64,000 nt of DNA from Luteimicrobium album (lineage in GTDB: Bacteria > Actinomycetota > Actinomycetes > Actinomycetales > Cellulomonadaceae). Location: positions 186,001 through 250,000 of the forward strand of contig NZ_BSUK01000001.1 of the NCBI RefSeq assembly GCF_030161555.1, in the 5' to 3' direction. How positions within the stretch are numbered: the stretch's first letter is position 1; the number at the start of each line of letters is the position of its first letter. The notes beneath the pieces were generated by a model. The model had not been told where the DNA came from and made no database searches. It was given only the letters and a program-made list of their open reading frames with translations. This document shows positions 18,172-27,002 of the stretch, piece after piece. The translations under genes and the position numbers were made by a program.

Positions 18172-18863
18172 CGGTTCTCTCCGGTGGTCTGCGCGAGGGT
18201 GACGGCTTCGGCGGTGCGGCGGGTGATCTCGGCCCAGTCGCCGGCGGTGACGAGGGCCTTGTCGACCATCCAGGACCCGCCGACGGCGAGGACGGACCGC
18301 TGCGCGAGGTAGTCGGGGGCGCTGGCGGCGGTGATGCCGCCGGTGGGCACGAAGCGGAGGTCGGGGAACGGGGCGGCGAGGGCCTTGACGGCGGCGACGC
18401 CGCCGAGGACGCCTGCGGGGAAGAGCTTGACGACGTCGAGGCCGAGGTCGAGCGCGGCGATGATGTCGGTGGGGGTGGCGACGCCGGGGACGATCGGGAC
18501 GCCGTGCTCGTGGGCCCGTTCGACGACGGCGCGCGAGAGCCCGGGCGAGACGAGGAACCGCGCCCCGGCGGTGACGGCGTCGTCGACCTGCTTGACGTTG
18601 ACGACGGTCCCGGCGCCGACGAGGACGTCGGGGAGCTGGTCGGCGACGGCGGCGACGGCGGCGCGCGCGCCGGCGGTGCGGAACGTGATCTCGGCGACGG
18701 GGAGCCCGCCGGCGACGAGCGCGCGGGTCACGGCGACGCCGTCGTCGGGGCTGTCGACGACGACCACGGGCACCACGCGGGTGATGCCGACGGCGTCGAG
18801 GACGAAGTCGCGGGCTGCGGCGAGGTGGTCGGGCGCGGTGGAAGCGCCGGGGGCGGTGGTCAT
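18168..18863 (-). CDS. eda: KDPG/KHG aldolase
   Basis: A 231-residue class I aldolase that splits 2-keto-3-deoxy-6-phosphogluconate into pyruvate and glyceraldehyde-3-phosphate. Catalytic Glu58 (VAEITFRT), the phosphate-binding GAGTV loop (83-87) and Schiff-base Lys146 (VVKLFPA) are all present. It is the first gene of a two-gene operon with the kinase and is divergent from an IclR-type regulator, the classic arrangement for hexuronate or KDG catabolism. No gluconate dehydratase is nearby, so the upstream pathway is not shown. Confidence 0.93.
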   Translation of the reverse strand: MTTAPGASTAPDHLAAARDFVLDAVGITRVVPVVVVDSPDDGVAVTRALVAGGLPVAEITFRTAGARAAVAAVADQLPDVLVGAGTVVNVKQVDDAVTAGARFLVSPGLSRAVVERAHEHGVPIVPGVATPTDIIAALDLGLDVVKLFPAGVLGGVAAVKALAAPFPDLRFVPTGGITAASAPDYLAQRSVLAVGGSWMVDKALVTAGDWAEITRRTAEAVTLAQTTGENR

Positions 18864-18976
18864 GGACGGATCCGTCCTGCTCGGCTATCGCGTCGCGACG
18901 CGGCACGTCGTGATAGCGTTTCGTCAGAGTGAACGCGCGTTCCGCGTTGCGAATCGCACCTTACACCGGAGGCCCC
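18864..18976. promoter_or_regulatory. Divergent eda / iclR promoter region with IclR-type operator candidates
   Basis: Contains a perfect 12-bp dyad GAACGCGCGTTC at 18931-18942 and an adjacent TTCCGCGTTGCGAA dyad (18940-18953). Either or both fit an IclR-family operator that would control both directions. The ribosome-binding site GGAGG (18968-18972) sets the iclR start. Confidence 0.5.
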
Positions 18977-19702
18977 GTGGAAGCCCAGGCCAGCCCGCTG
19001 CCCGCGGTCGACAAGGCGCTGCGCGCGCTCGAGCTCCTGTCCGACGCCGGTCCCGCCGGGCTGCCGCTCGGCGCCCTCGCCGAGGCGCTCGGCCTGCACA
19101 AGTCGTCGGTCCACCGCACGCTCGCCGCCCTCGCGCACCGCGGCTACGTCGACCGCTCCACCGACGGCGCGTACCGCCTCGGCGCCGCCGCGCTCGCGCT
19201 CGGCGCCACCTGGGCACCGGCGGAGCACCTGCCGGCGCTCGTCCACCCCGCGCTCGTCGCGCTGTGCGAGGCCAGCGAGGAGCTCGTCCACCTCGGCGTG
19301 CTCGTCGGCGCCGACGTGCTCTACCTCGACAAGGTCGAGCCCGAGCGGCCGGTGCGCGTGTGGTCGGCGGTCGGGCGCCGCCGTCCGGCGGCCCGCACCG
19401 CGCTCGGCCGCGCTCTGCTCGCCCTCGGCCCCGAGCCCGCGTCCGACGCCGCCCCCGCCGACGCCGCCGCGATCGCCCGTGCGCGGGAGACGGGCTACGC
19501 CGTCGAGCGTGAGGAGAACGAGCCCGGCATCGCGTGCGTGGGGCTCGCCCTCGTACGCGCCGGCGCGCCCGTGGGCGCGCTCAGCGTGACCGTCCCGGCG
19601 GAGCGGATGAGCGCGGAACGCCCGGCCGAGCTCGCCCGGCTCGCGCGCGCTGTCGTGCCTCCGCTGCTGCCCCCGGGGCTCGCGCTCGCCACCACCCCCT
19701 GA
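18977..19702 (+). CDS. IclR-family transcriptional regulator
   Basis: A 241-residue regulator. GTG 18977 is chosen over 18929 because GGAGG lies five bases before it and the family begins here. Residues about 8-60 form the winged helix-turn-helix (LPLGALAEALGLHKSSVHRTLAALAHRG split by turns), and residues 75-235 form the IclR effector domain (YLDKVEPERPVRVWSAVGR, ETGYAVEREENEPGIACVG). Being divergent from eda-kdgK it most likely represses them and is released by KDG or a phosphorylated product. Confidence 0.9.
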   Translation: MEAQASPLPAVDKALRALELLSDAGPAGLPLGALAEALGLHKSSVHRTLAALAHRGYVDRSTDGAYRLGAAALALGATWAPAEHLPALVHPALVALCEASEELVHLGVLVGADVLYLDKVEPERPVRVWSAVGRRRPAARTALGRALLALGPEPASDAAPADAAAIARARETGYAVEREENEPGIACVGLALVRAGAPVGALSVTVPAERMSAERPAELARLARAVVPPLLPPGLALATTP

Positions 19703-19714
19703 GCCCGCGGCGCC

Positions 19715-19753
19715 GGGCGACCCGCCGCCGGACCCCGCGCGCGGGGGTCGCCC
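19715..19753 (+). terminator. Stem-loop after iclR
   Basis: GGCGACCC and GGGTCGCC flank an inner GACCCC/GGGGTC stem, forming a GC-rich hairpin just after the iclR stop and before the stress-protein promoter. No T tract. Confidence 0.4.
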
Positions 19754-19773
19754 CATGGGACAGAATGGGGCGC

Positions 19774-20168
19774 GTGACGGTGCTCCTCGCGTACAACCTG
19801 ACCCCTCAAGGCGACGCGGCCCTGCGCGTCGCGGTCGACGAGGCCCAGCGCCGTGGCACCACCCTCACCCTCCTGACGCTCAGCGTCCCCGGCGCCGACC
19901 GCTCGGACGGCGTCGACCCCGAGGACGAGCTCGCCCACGCGCGCGAGCAGCTTCCCGCGGGCCTCGCCGACGCACCCGTGCTGCGCCGCGACCCCGACGT
20001 CCTGCCGGCAGAGGCGATCCTCGACGCCGTCGACCAGGTCTCCCCGAGGTCGTCGTGCTGGGCGCCCGCAAGCGGCCCGACGTCGGGACGTTCCTGCTCG
20101 GCACCACCACGCAGCGCGTGCTGCTCGACGCGCCGGTCCCGGTGCTCGTCGTCAAGGGCCCGCGCTAG
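19774..20168 (+). CDS. Universal stress protein family (one-base slip)
   Basis: A single-domain UspA-like protein of about 131 residues after correction. It begins VTVLLAYNLTPQGDAALRVA and ends with the typical C-terminal strand and ATP-loop remnant VVVLGARKRPDVGTFLLG and PVPVLVVKG. The usual G-2x-G-9x-G(S/T) ATP loop is altered here, so nucleotide binding is uncertain. At 20042-20045 four C should be five; this joins DQVSP to EVVVLGAR. GTG 19774 follows a CAGAAT -10-like box by a few bases, so the mRNA may be leaderless. Confidence 0.8.
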
Positions 20169-20177
20169 CCCCGGCGC

Positions 20178-21128
20178 TCAGGCGCTCACGACCTCGATCG
20201 TGTTCGCCCACGGGTCCTCGAACCGCAAGGCCGTGCCGTCGTGACGCGTGGCGACCCCCGCGTGCTGCAGGCGGTCCGCGAGCGCCGTGACGGCGTCGTC
20301 GGACGGGAGCCGGACGGCCACCGTGCCCAGGCCGAGCGTGGACGCGCGCGGCCCGGCGCCCCGCGACTGCCACGTGTTGGCGGCGAGGTGGTGGTGGTAC
20401 CCGCCCGCCGAGACGAACAGCGCGCCCGGGACGCGCGCGGTCTCCTCGAACCCGAGCGTCCCGACGTAGAAGCCGCGGGCGGCGTCGACGTCGCCGACCT
20501 TGAGGTGCACGTGCCCGACGACGGCGCCGGGCGCGCGAATTTCGGTTACCGCCTCCTCCTCGCGGAGGTGGCGGGCGAGGAACTCGTTCGGGTCGAGGTG
20601 GAGCGTGTCCATGCGGACCTCGCGGCGGCCGTCGGCCTGCTGGTCCCAGGACCACCGGTCGCGGGGGCGGTCGTGGTAGAGCTCGACGCCGTTGCCCTCG
20701 GGGTCGGTGAAGTAGAAGGCCTCGGAGACCAGGTGGTCCGCGGAGCCGATGAACGTTCCAGGGGCCGTGCGCGCGGCGGACGCGAGGGCGTGCGCGAGAG
20801 CCGGGGCGTCGTCGAACAGGACGGCGGTGTGGAAGAGCCCCGCGTCGCCGCGGCGCGCGAGAGGCAGCCCGGGCTCGCGGCGCAGCACGACGACGGGCAC
20901 GCCGCCGCGCCCGAGGACGACGGTCTCGCGCCGGGTCGCGCCGGTGCCGCCCGCCCCCAGCGCCTCCGGCGAGGCGAGCTCGTCGGGGACGGTGCCGTCG
21001 TCGAGCACGTCGAGGGACAGGGCGTCGCGGTAGTAGCGGGTCATGAGGTCGAGGTCGCGGACGAGCAGGGTGACGGCGGCCATCGAGGTGGCTGCGGGCA
21101 GCAGGTCGGCGGCGGTCGGGGTGGGCAC
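20178..21128 (-). CDS. VOC-family ring-cleavage dioxygenase-like / glyoxalase-fold protein
   Basis: A 316-residue protein with two vicinal-oxygen-chelate repeats: residues about 18-150 and 170-310. Metal-ligand positions are visible as FHTAVLF, ELYHD, GHVHLKV and the C-terminal EDPWANTIEV. This layout matches catechol-2,3-dioxygenase/CatE-type proteins that open hydroquinones and catechols in Firmicutes and actinobacteria. GTG 21128 has GGAGG upstream. A GTTGT-N4-ACAAC operator-like dyad lies 20 bp further up. Substrate is unknown; a quinone-stress role is suggested by context only. Confidence 0.83.
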   Translation of the reverse strand: MPTPTAADLLPAATSMAAVTLLVRDLDLMTRYYRDALSLDVLDDGTVPDELASPEALGAGGTGATRRETVVLGRGGVPVVVLRREPGLPLARRGDAGLFHTAVLFDDAPALAHALASAARTAPGTFIGSADHLVSEAFYFTDPEGNGVELYHDRPRDRWSWDQQADGRREVRMDTLHLDPNEFLARHLREEEAVTEIRAPGAVVGHVHLKVGDVDAARGFYVGTLGFEETARVPGALFVSAGGYHHHLAANTWQSRGAGPRASTLGLGTVAVRLPSDDAVTALADRLQHAGVATRHDGTALRFEDPWANTIEVVSA

Positions 21129-21147
21129 AGCTTCCTCCAGAGGCTTA

Positions 21148-21161
21148 GTTGTTCCTACAAC
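21148..21161. promoter_or_regulatory. Operator-like dyad GTTGT-N4-ACAAC
   Basis: GTTGTTCCTACAAC stands in unusually AT-rich sequence immediately upstream of the VOC dioxygenase gene and 51 bp upstream of a divergent gene. The spacing suits a MarR- or HxlR-type repressor of quinone or hydroquinone stress genes. The regulator is not in the window. Confidence 0.5.
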
Positions 21162-21211
21162 CTTCTGCGAGGTTCCCGCATTCCCGGGCCCCGTCGTGTG
21201 ACGATCCCACC

Positions 21212-22048
21212 ATGGACCCGAGCGAGCCCACGGTGCCGCGCCGCCGCGTGAGCACCGCTGTCGTCGTCGCCCTCGCCGCGCTGCTGGCCGCGGTGATCGC
21301 GATCCCCGTGCTCGTCGCGGTCTCTCTGCGCCCGGCCGACGGCGACCGGCTCGCGCGCGACCTCGCGGACCGCGTCGTCGTGGGCATCGCCGACGACGTC
21401 GCGACCGACGGCCGAGCCGCCGACGCCGAGCGGCTCGCCCAGGAGGCCACGACCGACCCCCGCCTGCCCAGCGACGTCCCCGACGCGACCTACGAGGTCG
21501 CGCCCCTCGCATGGTCCGGGCGGACCGACGACGCCGACGGGGCGCGCGTCGACCTCACGGTCGCCGTGGACGTGCCCGGCACGTCGGCCACGGCCGTCTT
21601 CGGGAAGAGCCGGTCCGCGGGCTCGACCCGTGCCTGCTGGCGGCTCGTCGTGCACCCTGGCCAGGACGTCGCCGACCACCACCGCATCGCGTGTCCCGAC
21701 GGGACGCCCACGGCCACGCCGTCCCCCGCGCCGCTGCCGACGTTTCCTGCGACCACGGAGCGCGACGTCCGGGCCGCCCTCGAGGCGCTGCCGGCCGAGG
21801 TGAGCGGGCCCGCCGCGCAGGACGCGCTCGCCGCTCGCTTCGCGGCACCGCTCACGGTCCGGGTCGCGCGCGAGGGCGACGAGCTCGTCGCCGCGGTCGG
21901 CCTGACGACGACCCTGGACTGCGTCGTCGGGGTGCGGGCGGGCGACGGCACCGCCCGGACGTTCACGGGCTTCGACCGCGCGCTCCTCGCGCCGGGCGAG
22001 GTGGGCTGCGCGCCGAGCCTGTACCTCGCGCCCGTGACGACGCACTGA
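21212..22048 (+). CDS. Membrane-anchored protein of unknown function
   Basis: A 278-residue protein not recognised as a known family. A short basic cytoplasmic tail (RRR near residue 12) is followed by one hydrophobic segment (about 14-38), and the rest is predicted outside the membrane. Four cysteines occur in the outer part (CWR, IACPDG, LDCVVG, VGCAPS), compatible with two disulfides, and a Pro/Thr-rich linker (TPTATPSPAPLPTFP) separates two small domains. ATG 21212 was chosen over the frame start at 21149, which overlaps the operator. It is divergent from the VOC gene. Confidence 0.7.
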   Translation: MDPSEPTVPRRRVSTAVVVALAALLAAVIAIPVLVAVSLRPADGDRLARDLADRVVVGIADDVATDGRAADAERLAQEATTDPRLPSDVPDATYEVAPLAWSGRTDDADGARVDLTVAVDVPGTSATAVFGKSRSAGSTRACWRLVVHPGQDVADHHRIACPDGTPTATPSPAPLPTFPATTERDVRAALEALPAEVSGPAAQDALAARFAAPLTVRVAREGDELVAAVGLTTTLDCVVGVRAGDGTARTFTGFDRALLAPGEVGCAPSLYLAPVTTH

Positions 22049-22055
22049 ACGGCGC

Positions 22056-23449
22056 TCACGCGGACGGCGACACCCACGGGCGCGGCGGCAGCGCGGCCGG
22101 GAGCGCCTCGACGCCCGGCGAGCACAGCGACGACCGCTCGCCGAAGAACCGGAGCACCGCGGTCCCCAGCAGCGCGGCGATCAGCGACCCCGCGAGGATC
22201 CCGACCTTGGCCTGGGCCTTCGTGGCCTCGTCCGTGAACGCGATGTCCGTGACGAACAGGGAGATCGTGAAGCCGATCCCGCACAGGATCGCGCCGCCCA
22301 GGAGGTGGCCGTAGCGCACGCGACCTGGCAGCACGCCGACCCCGGTGCGCAGCGCGACGAACGACGCCCCGAACACACCGACGAGGTTTCCGGCCACGAG
22401 CGCGATCGCGATCCCCAGCGCCACCCGGGAGTGCAGCGCGTCCTGCAGCGCCGCGCCGTCGAGCCGCACGCCGGCGTTGGCGAGCGCGAAGATCGGCACG
22501 ATCACGAACCCGGACCACGGGTGCAGGACGCGCTGCAGCCGCTCGTTCACGGGCACCGCGGCGCGCCCCGCGAGCTCGGCCTGGTGCTCGCGCTCCGCCG
22601 TCGTCTCGAGCTCGAACAGCCGGACGAACCGCGCGACGTCCTGGACCTGGCGGCGGCGCGGGGCCGCCGTCGGGACGAGCAGGCCGAGGACGACGCCCGC
22701 GAGGGTCGGCTCGACGCCCGACGCGTGCACCGCGAACCACAGGGCGATCCCCGCCACCACGTACGGCAGGAGCTGCCAGACGCCGAGCCACCGGAGCACC
22801 AGGACGGCGACGGCGATCCCCGCCGCGACGAGCAGCGGCACCACGTGCACCGACGGCGTGTAGACGACCGCCATCACGGTGATCGCGCCGATGTCGTCGA
22901 CGACGGCCAGCGTCAGCAGGAACAGGCGGAGCTGGTCCGGGCAGCGCGGGCCGAACAGCGCGAGGATCCCGATGAGGAACGCGGTGTCCGTCGACATCAC
23001 GGCGCCCCAGCCGTGCACGTCGCCCGTGCCGTGCGTGAACGCGACGAACACGAGCGCGGGGACGGCGAGGCCCGCGAGCGCCCCGAGCGCGGGCACCGCG
23101 ACGGTCCGCCGGTCGCGCAGCTCGCCCGTCGAGACCTCGCGCGCGATCTCGAGCGCGATGACCAGGAAGAACACCACCATGAGGCCGTCGTTGACCCACT
23201 CGCCGACCGTGAGGTCGAGCCGCATGTCGCCGACGTGCGCCCCGGCCTCCGTGGACCAGAAGGACCGGTAGCCCGACGGCCACGCGTTCGCCCAGGCGAG
23301 CGCCGCGACCGTCGCGGCGAGCAGGAGCGCCGCGCCGCCGGCCTCGGTCGCGAGGAAGCGGCGCAGGCTCGGCGCCACGGGGCGGATCTGCACGCGCAGC
23401 GGGGGCCCGGCCGCGGCGGGGTGAGCGAGAGCGCGAGGGGTTCGGACAT
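22056..23449 (-). CDS. nhaA: NhaA Na+/H+ antiporter (one-base slip near N terminus)
   Basis: Twelve-helix sodium/proton antiporter of about 464 residues. The ion-binding Asp pair is in LAVVDDIGAI and the family segments GWGAVMSTDTAFLIG and GIGFTISLFV are present. The longest single frame begins at a GTG at 23393 with no ribosome-binding site; an ATG at 23449 with GGAGG ten bases upstream is the better start if one G is restored to the five-G run at 23401-23405. The gene follows a DsbA-like thioredoxin gene on the same strand; NhaA with fused or adjacent thioredoxin/DsbA domains is a recurrent actinobacterial pairing. Confidence 0.92.
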
Positions 23450-23470
23450 GCGGTGCGGACCTCCGGGACT

Positions 23471-23512
23471 TGTCAGAACGTGGCGGGGGTAGAGCGTGGC
23501 GAGCTTCTGACA
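23471..23512. promoter_or_regulatory. TGTCAGAA / TTCTGACA spaced inverted repeat between dsbA-like gene and nhaA
   Basis: Perfect 8-bp arms separated by 26 bases, which contain a direct repeat of CGTGGCG. The wide spacing argues against a terminator and for a protein-binding or looping site in the nhaA promoter. Confidence 0.45.
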
Positions 23513-23528
23513 GGTCGCACGCGCCGGC

Positions 23529-24068
23529 TCAGCGCGCGACGGCCTTGGTGAGCTTGAGCGCCTCGACGGCGGCGCGCAGGCGGTCCCGGGTCACCCGCCC
23601 CTCGAACCGCACCCCGTTGACGAACAGCGCGGGCGTCCCGGCGACCTGGTGCGCGAGCCCGTCGGCGTAGTCGGCCTCGACGACGTCGCCGTACTGCTGC
23701 GCGGTCTCCCCGACGACGCACTCGTCGCCCACCCCGACCTGGCGTGCCAGGGCGACGAGGCCGGCGTCGGACAGGTCGTCCTGGTGGGCGAACAGCGCGT
23801 CGTGCATCTCCCAGAACCGCCCCTGGCTGCTCGCGGCCTCGGACGCGAGCGCGGCCGTGAGCGCGTACGGGTGCACCTCGAACAGCGGGAAGTGGCGCCA
23901 CACCAGCCGGACGTGCCCGTTCGACGACTCGACGAGCTCGTCGAGCACGGGGGCGGCGTCGCGGCAGAACGGGCACTGGAAGTCCCCGAACTCGACGATC
24001 GTCACGGGGGCGTCGGGGTTGCCGCGCACGTGCGGCTGGAGCGGGACGAGAGCGTCGCGGTGACCCAT
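23529..24068 (-). CDS. DsbA-family thioredoxin-fold protein
   Basis: A 179-residue cytosolic-looking protein (no signal peptide) with the active site CPFC at residues 32-35 in VEFGDFQCPFCRDAAP and the cis-Pro loop VAGTPALFVNG near residue 145. The helical insertion between them is typical of DsbA/FrnE-like oxidoreductases. Lacking an export signal, it is more likely a cytosolic disulfide or FrnE-like redox protein than an envelope oxidase. It is transcribed towards nhaA, 79 bp away, suggesting coordinated function in ionic or redox stress. Confidence 0.9.
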   Translation of the reverse strand: MGHRDALVPLQPHVRGNPDAPVTIVEFGDFQCPFCRDAAPVLDELVESSNGHVRLVWRHFPLFEVHPYALTAALASEAASSQGRFWEMHDALFAHQDDLSDAGLVALARQVGVGDECVVGETAQQYGDVVEADYADGLAHQVAGTPALFVNGVRFEGRVTRDRLRAAVEALKLTKAVAR

Positions 24069-24184
24069 GGCCCCATCCTCCGCCCTGGCAGCCCGCCGGC
24101 GCAGCCGTGTTCGCCCTCAGCGGGTGCCCACGATCCGGCCGCGGGCACGAGTGGTACGGACAGGTGGGTACCCTCGGACCCGTG

Positions 24185-26881
24185 ATGTCGAACGACGTAG
24201 AACGCGGACATGCCCGGGACGAGATGCCCGAGCCGCTGCGCGCGGACGTCCGGCTGCTGGGCGAGATGCTCGGCACCGTGCTCCGCGAGTGGGGCGGCCA
24301 GGACCTCCTGGACGACGTCGAGCGCCTCCGGGCGCTGACCATCCAGGCGGCGTCGGAGAACGGCACGTCGACCTCCATCGAGCAGGCCGAGGAGCTCATC
24401 GCAGGCTTCTCGCCGCAGCGCGCCGAGGACGTGGCGAAGGCGTTCACCGCCTACTTCCACCTCGTGAACCTCGCGGAGGAGAACCACCGCGTGCGGGTGC
24501 TGCGCCAGCGCGAGGCGGGGCTGTCCCCGACGGAGGCCCGCGCCGAGGACTCGCTCCCGGCCGCGTACGCGCAGCTCGTGAGCGAGGTCGGGCCCGGGGA
24601 GGCTGCCCGCCGCCTCAAGGCGCTCGAGTTCCGCCCGGTCCTCACGGCCCACCCCACCGAGGCCCGACGACGCGCGGTCGCCGCCTGCATCCGTCGCATC
24701 ACGGTCCTCATGGAGCGGCGCGAGCTCGAGCAGCTCGGCGGGGTCGCGCTCGCCGACAACACGCGCCGGCTGCTGTCGGAGGTCGACGAGCTGTGGCGCA
24801 CCGCGCCCCTGCGCACGAGCAAGCCGTCCCCGCTCGACGAGGTCCGGACCGCGATGGGCGTGTTCGACGAGACCCTGTTCACGGCGTTCCCGCAGGTCTA
24901 CCGCCGCCTCGACGGTTGGGTGAACGGCGACCGGGCCGGCGCGGAGCCGCCCGCCGTCGAGCCGTTCGTCAAGCTCGGGTCGTGGATCGGCGCCGACCGC
25001 GACGGCAACCCGAACGTCACCGCGGACATCACGCGCGAGGCCGCGGCGATCGCGAACGAGCACGTGCTGCACGCCTACCAGAACGTGGCGGTGCGCATCG
25101 GCCGCGCGACGACGGTCGACGCGGCGACGACCCCGCCGTCCGACGCGCTGGTCGCCCAGCTCGCCCGGTTCCGCGAGCTCGACCCGGCCCTGGCCGACGA
25201 GGTCGAGGCCCGCTCCCCCGACGAGCCGCACCGCCAGGCGATCCTCGTGGTCGCGCGGCGCCTCGCCGCAACGCTCGCCGACGAGTCCCCGCTCGCGTAC
25301 GGCACGGCGGACGAGCTCCTCGCCGAGCTCGTCACCGTGCAGGAGTCGCTCGTGGCCGCGGGTGCGTACCGCGTGGCGTACGGCGACCTGCAGGACTTCG
25401 TGTGGCAGGTCCGCACGTTCGGCTTCCACCTCGCGGAGCTCGAGGTGCGCCAGCACTCTCAGGTGCACCGCGAGACGCTCGCCGAGATCGAGAAGGTCCT
25501 GGCCGACGGCGGCCGCACCCCGAGGGCGGCGTCGACGAGTCGCTGCTGAGCGACCGCAGCCGCGAGGTGCTGGCCGTCTTCCGGGCCATCGTGGACGTCC
25601 AGGCGCGCTACGGCCTGCTGGCCAGCCGCCGGTACATCGTGTCGTTCACGCAGAGCTCCGCCGACCTCGCGAACGTGTACACGCTCGCGGAGCACGCCGT
25701 CGGGCCGGACGGCACGCCGCCGGTCATCGACGTGATCCCGCTGTTCGAGACGTTCGCGGACCTCGAGGCGAGCCCGCGCATCCTCGGCGAGATCATCCAC
25801 GACCCGCGCGTCGAGAAGCGCCTCGCGCAGACCGACCGCCGCATGGAGGTCATGCTCGCGTACTCCGACTCCTCCAAGGACGTCGGCCCGGTCTCCGCGA
25901 CCCTCGAGCTGTACACCGCGCAGAGCCGGATCGTGGCGTGGGCCGAGGAGAACCACATCGAGCTCACGCTGTTCCACGGCCGCGGCGGCGCCGTCGGGCG
26001 TGGCGGCGGCCCCGCGAACCGCGCGGTCCTCGCGCAGCCCCGGGCTCGGTCGAGGGCCGGTTCAAGCTCACCGAGCAGGGCGAGGTCATCGCGGCCCGCT
26101 ACGGCAACCCGGTGATCGCCGTCCGGCACATCGAGCAGGTCGCCGCCGCGACCTGCTGCACGACGCGCCGTCGATCGAGCAGCGCAACGCCGGCGCAGCC
26201 GAGCGCTTCGCGGAGCTCGCGCGGGGCCTCGACGAGGTCTCCCGGGCACGGTTCTTCGAGCTCGTGAAGTCCGACGGCTTCCCGCAGTGGTTCGCGCGCG
26301 TCACGCCGCAGGAGGAGGTCGGGCTCCTGCCGCTCGGCTCGCGTCCCGCCAAGCGCGGCCTGTCGGTCAACTCGCTCGACGACCTCCGCGCGATCCCGTG
26401 GGTGTTCGCGTGGACCCAGGCACGCATCAACCTCACCGCGTGGTTCGGGCTCGGCAGCGCGCTCGCGGGCGTCGGCGACCTCGAGCTGCTGCGCACCGCG
26501 TACCGCGAGTGGCCTCTGTTCGCGACGATGATCGACAACATCGAGATGTCGCTCGCGAAGACGGACACCCGGATCGCGCGCCGGTACCTGGCGCTCGGCG
26601 ACCGCGACGACCTGGCGGAGCTCGTGCTGAACGAGCTCGAGCTCACCAAGGAATGGGTTCTCAAGGTCACGGACAAGGACCGCGTGCTCGCGAACCTCCG
26701 CGTGCTCGGGCGGGCCGTCCAGCTCCGCAGCCCCTACGTCGACGCGCTGTCGCTGCTCCAGCTCCGCGCCCTGCGCGCGCTGCGGGCCGGCGACCTGCCC
26801 GCCGACGAGGTCGCGACCCAGCAGCGCCTGCTGCTCCTCACGCTCAACGGCGTGGCCGCGGGCGTCCAGAACACCGGCTGA
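24185..26881 (+). CDS. ppc: Phosphoenolpyruvate carboxylase (three one-base slips)
   Basis: Anaplerotic enzyme making oxaloacetate from PEP and bicarbonate; about 899 residues when repaired. Catalytic His156 lies in FRPVLTAHPTEARRR; other signatures are GSWIGADRDGNPNVT, LAYSDSSKDVGPV, the mobile-loop LFHGRGGAVGRGGGP and the invariant C-terminal QNTG. Three missing C bases break the frame: 25518-25521 (joins GGRTP to EGGVDESLL), 26038-26041 (QP to PGSVEGRFKL) and 26152-26153 (AAAT to LLHDAPSIEQ). All three repairs restore conserved sequence, so this is not a true pseudogene. ATG 24185 (or GTG 24182) lies just after a -10-like TACCCT. Confidence 0.94.
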
Positions 26882-26914
26882 CCCGGGCGACCGGGGCGCC
26901 CGCGCCGGCCCGCC

Positions 26915-26960
26915 GACGACGACGGCGCCGCTCCCCGGATGGGGGCGCGCCGTCGTCGTC
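26915..26960 (+). terminator. Stem-loop terminator after ppc
   Basis: A 14-bp perfect stem (GACGACGACGGCGC with GCGCCGTCGTCGTC) around an 18-base loop, directly following the ppc stop. Confidence 0.6.
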
Positions 26961-26994
26961 CGCGAGGTAGTACGGCCGCCGTACTACTTCGCGG
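26960..26994. terminator. 35-bp near-perfect palindrome between convergent genes
   Basis: CCGCGAGGTAGTACGGC is followed by one base and its reverse complement with a single mismatch. It abuts the ppc terminator and precedes the stop of the convergent DUF2235 gene, so together the pair probably stops transcription from both sides. On the plus strand GGAAAGG follows, with no T run. Confidence 0.55.
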
Positions 26995-27002
26995 AAAGGC
27001 GG

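Noticed and set aside
25518..26153. ppc as a pseudogene
   Set aside because: All three breaks are single missing C bases in runs and every catalytic motif survives.
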